Shown here in pieces: positions 15,320 to 20,478 of a stretch of DNA of 20,478 nucleotides. Every line of letters starts with the position of its first letter. Position 1 is the first letter of the stretch. Below the pieces are notes generated by a model. That model made no database searches. It was given only the letters and a program-made list of their open reading frames with translations, and was not told the origin of the DNA. The translations under genes were made by a program, and so were the position numbers. Source of the DNA: Desulfatirhabdium sp040755275 (GTDB lineage: Bacteria; Desulfobacterota; Desulfobacteria; Desulfobacterales; Desulfatirhabdiaceae). The stretch is taken from NCBI GenBank assembly GCA_040755275.1, contig JBFMBE010000053.1, forward strand, positions 1 through 20,478, given 5' to 3'.

Positions 15320-16078
15320 TCACGCCTTCCGCACCATGTCGATCTGACCAATCGATATGTTCAGATCGTCCCGGTTCTCGATGCGGTCTACCAAGCCGTC
15401 CCGGATCCAGATGACCTGGTCCGATACATTGAGCATCTTGATGTCGTGGGTCGCGGAGATCACTGTAACGCCCCTTTCCTTGCTGAGGGTTTTGAGCAAG
15501 GTGATGATTTGCTCCCCTGTAGACAGGTCGAGGTTTCCCGTGGGCTCGTCCGCCAGAACGATCACCGGATCGTTGGCAAGCGCCCGGGCGATGGCCACCC
15601 GCTGCTGCTGCCCTCCTGAAAGCTCGAAGGGTTTGTGGTTGAACCGCTCACCAAGGCCGACCAGCTCAAGCAGCATCCGCCCCTTCTGCACGGCGTCGTC
15701 TTCGTTCATGCCTGCAAAGATCATCGGCAGGGTGACGTTTTCGATGGCCGTCATCACTTGAATGATGTTGAAGGTCTGAAAGATGTACCCGATCTTGCGA
15801 CATCGCAGCCATGCCAGTTCATAGGCATCCAGCTGGGCGATATCGACCTCGTCGATGAACACCCGGCCTGTCGATGGTTTGTCGAGTCCTCCGATCATGT
15901 TGAACAGGGTGGTCTTGCCCGAACCCGACGGCCCCATGATAGAAATATAGTTTCCCGCGGCAATATCGAGATTGATTCCCTTCAGAGCCTGAACCTCGAC
16001 CTTGCCGAGCCTGAAGGTCTTGGTGACTGCGGAGACCCGGACAATGTTGCGAACGGGTTCGTTCAGCTGTTCTGGCAT
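15320..16078 (-). CDS. ABC transporter ATPase, LolD/MacB type
   Basis: This 252-residue nucleotide-binding subunit has Walker A GPSGSGKTT, Q-loop IFQTFN, signature LSGGQQQR, Walker B VIVLADEPTGNLD and H-loop SATHD. The ADEPTGNLD form and the VEVQALKGINLDI start are typical of the LolD/MacB/FtsE group, which works with FtsX-type permeases by mechanotransmission rather than classic import. It has a short extra C-terminal tail (about 20 residues after RDGLVDRIENR). The ATG at 16078 has AAGGA just upstream and overlaps the cinA stop by 16 nt. Its stop is two bases before the permease ATG. It is very likely the energiser of the giant permease, since no other permease is next to it. It is not called lolD because no LolC/E-like gene is present. 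Confidence 0.93.
   Translation of the reverse strand: MPEQLNEPVRNIVRVSAVTKTFRLGKVEVQALKGINLDIAAGNYISIMGPSGSGKTTLFNMIGGLDKPSTGRVFIDEVDIAQLDAYELAWLRCRKIGYIFQTFNIIQVMTAIENVTLPMIFAGMNEDDAVQKGRMLLELVGLGERFNHKPFELSGGQQQRVAIARALANDPVIVLADEPTGNLDLSTGEQIITLLKTLSKERGVTVISATHDIKMLNVSDQVIWIRDGLVDRIENRDDLNISIGQIDMVRKA
15325..15330 (-). promoter_or_regulatory. Ribosome binding site of the permease gene
   Basis: GGAAGG on the minus strand is seven bases before ATG 15317 and only one before the in-frame GTG 15323. It lies within the 3' end of the ATPase gene, so translation of the pair is probably coupled. Confidence 0.6.
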
Positions 16079-17316
16079 AATGTCCTTCGCAGCATTTCGA
16101 GTGCGGTCATGGCGAACATCTGTTTGTTCGCCTCACGATTGGCATACCGGAATCTAAAGGACCGGGTGGAGCTGCCTTCCGGGGTCGCGATGCAGATCCA
16201 CACGAACCCGACCGGCTTTTCGGGCGTTCCCCCGTCAGGGCCGGCGATCCCGCTGGTGGCAAGCCCATAGTCGGCACCCGACATCCGACGTATCCCTTCG
16301 GCCATTTCCCGAACGACAGGCTCGGAGACAGCACCATGACTGCAAAGGGTTTCGGGGGATACGCCGAGCATTCGGGTCTTGGCTTCATTCGCATAGGTCA
16401 CCGCAGCCGACAGAAAATATCGGGAGCTTCCGGGGACATTCGTGATCCAGTGGGAAATCAGTCCGCCCGTACAGCTTTCGGCAACGGCCAGTGTCGCTTC
16501 CCGCCCCACCAGGAGCCGGCCGATCACCTCCGGCATGGACTCCCCACTATCCGAAAACACCCGCCCACCCAACCGTTCCTCCACCCATTCTGAGGCTTCC
16601 CTACTTCGGGCTTCCAGTTTCCGGCGGTCCAGACCTTCGAGATACAACTTGATCTGCACTTCCGGAAATCGGGCACGATACCCCAAGCGAATGTCTGGAA
16701 AGGCCGCCTCGAAGCCTGTGAGTTTTTCCGCAGTCATCGATTCGCCGTATCCAAAGCTCGACAGGGTCGTCACGATTCGAATCGGCCTATTTGTTGAGCC
16801 GAGAAGGGTGTCAATCTTCGGTAGGACACTTTCCCGAAGCATGCGCTTCATTTCCAGCGGAACCCCTGGCAGAAAGAAAAATCGGCATTTCCCAATGATC
16901 AGGTGGAATCCCGGCGCAGAACCGATGGGATTGTCGATTCGTTCGGCAGACTCGGGCAGAAGCGCCTGTTTACGGTTGTTGTCTCCCATCGGCCTTCCGA
17001 TGCGATCGAAAAAGGCCTCGATTTGGCGAAGGGCTTCCGGATCGAGCACGAGGGAAACACCGGATGCGCGGGCGGCCGCCTCGGCGGATAAATCGTCGGA
17101 TGTCGGTCCAAGCCCGCCGGTCACGACGGCGATGTATGAACGGGATCCGATCTCCTGCAGAACCGCCGTCAGTTCGCTCAGATCGTCCCCGACCGTGAGA
17201 TGCCGTGAAACCCGCACCCCTATGCCTTCCAGTTCCTGGGCGATATAGGCCGAATTGGTATCCACCAGGGTACCGGTTCGGATTTCATCGCCCGTCGACA
17301 AAATTTCAGCGATCAT
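16063..17316 (-). CDS. cinA: CinA-family protein with NMN deamidase domain
   Basis: This 417-residue two-domain protein has normal family length. The N-terminal MoaB/MogA-like domain (about 1-170) carries STGDEI, GGLGPTSDD near 67-75 and FLPGVPLEM. The C-terminal PncC domain (about 260-417) carries AESCTGGLISHW, AVTYANEAKTRMLGV and SGIAGPDGGT. PncC domains deamidate nicotinamide mononucleotide to nicotinate mononucleotide in pyridine-nucleotide recycling. The N-terminal domain of CinA is linked to ADP-ribose pyrophosphatase activity in some species. The name refers to competence induction in Gram-positive bacteria, which is not implied here. ATG 17316 overlaps the rarA 3' end by 11 nt, and the stop overlaps the ABC ATPase start. 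Confidence 0.95.
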   Translation of the reverse strand: MIAEILSTGDEIRTGTLVDTNSAYIAQELEGIGVRVSRHLTVGDDLSELTAVLQEIGSRSYIAVVTGGLGPTSDDLSAEAAARASGVSLVLDPEALRQIEAFFDRIGRPMGDNNRKQALLPESAERIDNPIGSAPGFHLIIGKCRFFFLPGVPLEMKRMLRESVLPKIDTLLGSTNRPIRIVTTLSSFGYGESMTAEKLTGFEAAFPDIRLGYRARFPEVQIKLYLEGLDRRKLEARSREASEWVEERLGGRVFSDSGESMPEVIGRLLVGREATLAVAESCTGGLISHWITNVPGSSRYFLSAAVTYANEAKTRMLGVSPETLCSHGAVSEPVVREMAEGIRRMSGADYGLATSGIAGPDGGTPEKPVGFVWICIATPEGSSTRSFRFRYANREANKQMFAMTALEMLRRTLCQNS

Positions 17317-18640
17317 ATTCCTGCCTCTTGCGGCTCTGCTTCAACTCGATCCATTTGTCGAGCCGCTCCTTCACCTGCCGTTCATATCCACGATTCGAAG
17401 GTACATAGAACCGTCGTCCGATCAATGAATCCGGAAGATACTCCTGCGGAACCCAGGCATCGGGGTGATCGTGTGCATACCGGTAGTCCCTGCCGTACCC
17501 GAGACCGGCCATGAGTTTGGTGACTGGATTGCGGATATGAAGCGGCACGGGAAGAGATCCGCTTTCCCGAACGGTCTCTTTCACCCGGTTATGGGCCTCG
17601 TAGAGCTTGTTGCTTTTCGGGGCCGTTGCCAGATAAACGGCTGCCTGAACGAGGGCGAGATCTCCTTCCGGATGTCCGAGAAACCGGAAGGCATCCATGG
17701 CGTTCAGGGCCACATCGAGGGCGAAGGGATCGGCGATCCCGACATCCTCGGATGCAAATCGCACCATTCGCCGAGCGATATACAGCGGGTCTTCGCCGGA
17801 AGCCATCATTCGTTCCAGCCAGTAGATCGCCGCATCCGGATCGCTGCCGCGCAGGCTTTTGTGAAAGGCGGAGATGAGGTTGTAGTGTTCTTCTCCGGAC
17901 TTGTCGTAATGCAGAAGCTTTTTCTGGACGATCGGCTCCAGGTCGGGCAAATCCACTGGATGATCCGAGGTGCCGATACCCGCCGGAAGGGTGGTCGCGA
18001 CCGTTTCCAGAAGATTCAGGGCAAACCGGGCATCCCCATCCGCCATGGCGGCCAGCGCGGAAACCGCCCTGTCTGTCAATGAAATCCCCTGACCCCCGAT
18101 TCCCCGTTCGACATCGCCGATGGCTCTTCGCAAAACCACCTCGATGTCGGATGCCGTCAGCCGGTGCAGCACCAATAGGGTACACCGGGACATCAGGGCC
18201 GGAATCACCTCGAAAGATGGATTTTCCGTTGTCGCCCCGATCAGGACGATTCTTCCGGATTCCACATGAGGCAGGAAGGCATCTTGCTGGGCCTTGTTGA
18301 ATCGGTGGATTTCATCCACGAACAAAATGGTCCGCAACCCCTGCCGATGGTGTTCTTCGGCCTGTTCGATGACCGCCCGAATGTCTTTGACGCCAGCCAG
18401 AACGGCAGAAAAGTGAATGAAGCGGCTGCTGGTCTCCCGGGCGATGATGCGTGCCAGGGTAGTCTTTCCCACACCGGGCGGACCCCAGAAAATCATGGAA
18501 AACACGAGATCCTTTTCGACCGCTTTGGCGATCAACCCATGATCGCCCAGGATATGCCTCTGCCCGACGAATTCGGCCAGCGAGACCGGCCGCATGCGTT
18601 CAGCCAGGGGCTGCAGGATGGATTCATCCGGCTTTTTCAC
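17306..18640 (-). CDS. rarA: Replication-associated AAA+ recombination protein RarA (MgsA)
   Basis: This 444-residue AAA+ ATPase relates to clamp-loader subunits and acts at stalled replication forks. Seen are ERMRPVSLAEFVGQRHI, Walker A WGPPGVGKTT near 52-61, the extended Walker B LFVDEIHRFNKAQQDAFLPHVE, sensor 1 GATTENPSFEV and MSRC. The C-terminal tetramerisation domain is recognisable by YNLISAFHKSLRGSDPDAAIYWLERM and PLHIRNPVTKLM. The start is GTG (18638-18640) with AAGGA about seven bases upstream. It overlaps der by 17 nt and cinA by 11 nt, so it is the second gene of the five-gene unit. Confidence 0.96.
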   Translation of the reverse strand: MKKPDESILQPLAERMRPVSLAEFVGQRHILGDHGLIAKAVEKDLVFSMIFWGPPGVGKTTLARIIARETSSRFIHFSAVLAGVKDIRAVIEQAEEHHRQGLRTILFVDEIHRFNKAQQDAFLPHVESGRIVLIGATTENPSFEVIPALMSRCTLLVLHRLTASDIEVVLRRAIGDVERGIGGQGISLTDRAVSALAAMADGDARFALNLLETVATTLPAGIGTSDHPVDLPDLEPIVQKKLLHYDKSGEEHYNLISAFHKSLRGSDPDAAIYWLERMMASGEDPLYIARRMVRFASEDVGIADPFALDVALNAMDAFRFLGHPEGDLALVQAAVYLATAPKSNKLYEAHNRVKETVRESGSLPVPLHIRNPVTKLMAGLGYGRDYRYAHDHPDAWVPQEYLPDSLIGRRFYVPSNRGYERQVKERLDKWIELKQSRKRQEYDR

Positions 18641-19982
18641 GCTCTTTCCTTCTACCCGATCTTTCCCGGAACATCAACCGGATCGGTGTCATATCGAGCC
18701 CGAATTCCTGGCGAATCTGGTTGATGAGAAAGCGCTCGTAGGAGAAATGAACGCCTTCGGGACAATTCACGAAAGCGACGAAGCTGGGAGGCCGGGTGTG
18801 GACCTGCGTCATGTAAAAGAATTTCAGTCGCTTGCCCCGATAGAGCGACGGCTCCCGTTTGGCCATCGCCTTCTCCAGCATCCGATTCACGGCTGCAGTC
18901 GTCAGTCGTGTCGTGTATTGACGATAGAGAATGTCCACCAGCGGAAAGATACTACCGACCCGCTGTCCTGTTTTGGCGGAAACGGTCAGCACAGGTGCGA
19001 ACTGCAGGAATTTGGCCGCATCCCGAAGCTTGTCGGTCATGCTGCGGACCGTATGGACGCTTTTGTCGACGAGGTCCCACTTGTTCCACAGAAAGATACA
19101 TCCGCACCCTCTTTCTGCCGCATATCCGGCGATGTGAACATCCTGATCCGTCACACCGACCGCTGCATCCAGAACGACCAGTGCGATGTCGCAGCGCTCA
19201 AGGCTCTGAAGGGACTTGATGATGGAGAGTTTTTCGATCTTCTCCTCGACCTTGGCCTTACGACGAATGCCGGCCGTATCCATCAGCAGATATTGGCTTT
19301 CGCCCTTCCGAAATAGGATATCGATGGCATCTCGGGTCGTTCCAGGGACATCGCTCACCAGAAGGCGGTTTTGTCCCACGATCCGATTGATCAAGGAGCT
19401 CTTGCCGACATTGGGTTTGCCGACAACGGCAATCCGGATGATCGCTGCATCGGTCTCATCGGGCTGCTCGAGGATAGCGTCCCGGCCCGATGGAAACAGC
19501 CCGACCAAGTGATCGAGAAAGTCACCGACACCGTAGCCGTGTTCGGCAGACACGGGGAACATCGGCTCGACACCGAGTTCGTAGAACTCGTTCAGGTGGA
19601 TTTCTTTCAGAGGATCATCGATTTTGTTAACGACGATAACCAATCGGCATGACTGGGCACGCAGCAACCGGATCATGTCGTCATCATAAGGCGATACCCC
19701 GTATTTCCCGTCGAGGATCAACACCACCACATCCGATTCGGAAACGGCCTGAATGACCTGGGAGCGGATGAGGGGCGCAAACGGATCGGTGTCTTCGGAG
19801 AGGAATCCCCCCGTATCGACGACGGTAAAGGAGACGTCGTTCCATCGGGCTTCACCGAAATGTCGGTCTCGCGTGACACCGGGGCGGTCGTCCACGAGTG
19901 CGTTTCGGGTCCGAGTCAGGCGGTTGAACAGAGTGGATTTGCCCACATTGGGCCTGCCGACAAGAGCGACAACGGGTTGCAT
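18624..19982 (-). CDS. der: Ribosome-associated GTPase Der (EngA)
   Basis: This 452-residue double-GTPase is required for maturation of the 50S ribosomal subunit. The first G domain has GRPNVGKST at 9-17, DRPGVTRDR, DTGG and NKID. The second has GKPNVGKSS, DVPGTTRDAID, MDTAGIRRK and NKWD. The KH-like C-terminal domain is marked by NCPEGVHFSYERFLINQIR. ATG 19982 gives the family start MQPVVALVGRPNVG and has AAGAGGT a few bases upstream. The open frame continues for 40 codons further, but that extension lacks homology and overlaps the leader. It is the first gene of the der-rarA-cinA-ABC unit, whose leader contains repeat copies. Confidence 0.97.
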   Translation of the reverse strand: MQPVVALVGRPNVGKSTLFNRLTRTRNALVDDRPGVTRDRHFGEARWNDVSFTVVDTGGFLSEDTDPFAPLIRSQVIQAVSESDVVVLILDGKYGVSPYDDDMIRLLRAQSCRLVIVVNKIDDPLKEIHLNEFYELGVEPMFPVSAEHGYGVGDFLDHLVGLFPSGRDAILEQPDETDAAIIRIAVVGKPNVGKSSLINRIVGQNRLLVSDVPGTTRDAIDILFRKGESQYLLMDTAGIRRKAKVEEKIEKLSIIKSLQSLERCDIALVVLDAAVGVTDQDVHIAGYAAERGCGCIFLWNKWDLVDKSVHTVRSMTDKLRDAAKFLQFAPVLTVSAKTGQRVGSIFPLVDILYRQYTTRLTTAAVNRMLEKAMAKREPSLYRGKRLKFFYMTQVHTRPPSFVAFVNCPEGVHFSYERFLINQIRQEFGLDMTPIRLMFRERSGRRKEREKAG

Positions 19983-20088
19983 GGGTACCTCTTGGGAGGA
20001 CAGAAGACAAAAAAATGAGGAGTGACTCCGGTTTATCAGGAGCGGGGATGTCACCCCCTTTTCGTCATTTGATCTAACAATCCATGAC

Positions 20089-20261
20089 GATGGTCTCTCC
20101 AAAAATCAGGCACTCTCTCTTGACCCGCAGGAGGGCGGGTGGTGTTTTGCGAAGCAGCGGAAACTGCTTATAGCAGCAAGCTCGAAAGGCTTCCTCAGCC
20201 ACCCCGCTTATTCCTGGCATTTACAAAAAGCACGGGAAAGGCGACTTTTTGCGAGTCCATC
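20089..20261. repeat. TIR repeat, copy 5
   Basis: The right terminus GACTTTTTGCGAGTCCATC (20243-20261) is a good family end. The left end (20089-20106) is decayed: GATGGTCTCTCCAAAAATC. The right half (about 20173-20261) aligns well with the reverse complement of copy 2, for example GCAGCAAGCTC, AAAGGCTTCC and AAAAGCACGGGAAA. The left half shares CTTGACCCGCAGGA and GGCGGGT with copy 6. An ACCCGC/GCGGGT hairpin is present. It lies in the 496-bp gene-free region upstream of der and would be in the der mRNA leader if the promoter is beyond it. Confidence 0.75.
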
Positions 20262-20344
20262 AGGGCGGATCCAGGTGAGAACGGATAGCCTGTATCTGTC
20301 TTCTATCCTATCGGATATGGCTTCTGGGTTGCAACATGAGAATT
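20262..20344 (-). promoter_or_regulatory. Spacer between two repeats; weak promoter candidate for der
   Basis: No gene is visible. On the minus strand TTGCAA (20334-20329) and TAGGAT (20310-20305) are 18 bp apart and loosely resemble -35 and -10 boxes. If used, the transcript would run through repeat copy 5 for over 300 nt before der. The rest of the leader (19983-20088) has only small inverted repeats such as GGGG/CCCC around ATGTCA. Matches of this quality arise often by chance. Confidence 0.2.
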
Positions 20345-20478
20345 GATGGAGTCGCAAAAAGTCAGGCCCTCTCATTTGACCCGCAGGAAGGCGGGTGAAT
20401 TTTGCTCAGCAGCGGAAAAACTCAGCAGCCCGAGCTCGTAGGATCGGGCGGATGGCCAAAATGCAAAGAATGGTTTGC
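20345..20478. repeat. TIR repeat, copy 6, composite form (right end cut by window)
   Basis: It starts with the family terminus GATGGAGTCGCAAAAAGTC at 20345-20363. It continues with the CCCGCAGGAAGGCGGGT block shared with copy 5. From about 20410 it switches to sequence matching the reverse complement of the nested part of copy 1, including GGATCGGGCGGA. It runs off the window, so its length is unknown. Orientation is opposite to copy 1. Confidence 0.75.

Noticed and set aside
1..20478. CRISPR array
   Set aside because: The repeats are long, few, diverged and dispersed between genes, with no regular short spacers and no cas genes.
20089..20478. Insertion sequence with transposase
   Set aside because: Terminal inverted repeats are present, but there is no transposase frame in any copy. 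The elements are too short, so only a non-autonomous repeat can be claimed.

Overview
The window looks like chromosomal DNA of a mesophilic Desulfobacterota (former Deltaproteobacteria) member, probably related to Desulfobacterales. This is inferred from the gene families and their order (a psd-leuB-asd row, zinc-independent FolE2, omega next to a TtcA-type ATPase, der-rarA-cinA), the moderately high GC by eye, and many short intergenic repeats. No 16S or other taxonomic marker is present, so the assignment is tentative. No rRNA, tRNA, CRISPR array, prophage or transposase was found.

Left part (1-4160): a YdjM-like membrane protein and an MtaD-type amidohydrolase lie on the minus strand, separated by a TIR-bearing repeat. 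Divergent from mtaD is a coupled plus-strand pair, dtd (D-aminoacyl-tRNA deacylase) and a DacB-type (S13) penicillin-binding protein. These two are the only clearly real plus-strand genes.

Middle part (4160-10113, all minus strand): rpoZ, a TtcA-like PP-loop tRNA thiolation enzyme and folE2 form one tightly overlapping unit. Upstream are greA, asd, leuB and psd. Several starts are not ATG: TTG for rpoZ and greA, GTG for ttcA, rarA and ydjM. The psd-leuB-asd order looks like a reduced form of the ilv-psd-pss-leu-asd cluster of other deltaproteobacteria.

Right part (10482-19982, minus strand): one compact five-gene unit, der, rarA, cinA, a LolD/MacB-type ABC ATPase and a 1611-residue ABC permease. 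The first three junctions overlap by 11 to 17 nt. The permease is the most unusual object here. It has a signal peptide, a PA-like region and an M28-aminopeptidase-like domain that has lost nearly all metal ligands and the catalytic Glu. These are followed by a predicted beta-rich region, three extra membrane segments, a complete FtsX/MacB-type permease, and a cytosolic C-terminal domain with a cysteine cluster. With its ATPase it is the best candidate for an undescribed envelope system.

A family of intergenic repeats with termini close to GATGGnCCCGCAAAAAGTC occurs at 1-277, 879-1030, 6101-6196, 10130-10288, 20089-20261 and 20345-20478. The copies differ in interior sequence and sit between transcription units. 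The window starts and ends inside two inverted copies of the same composite version.
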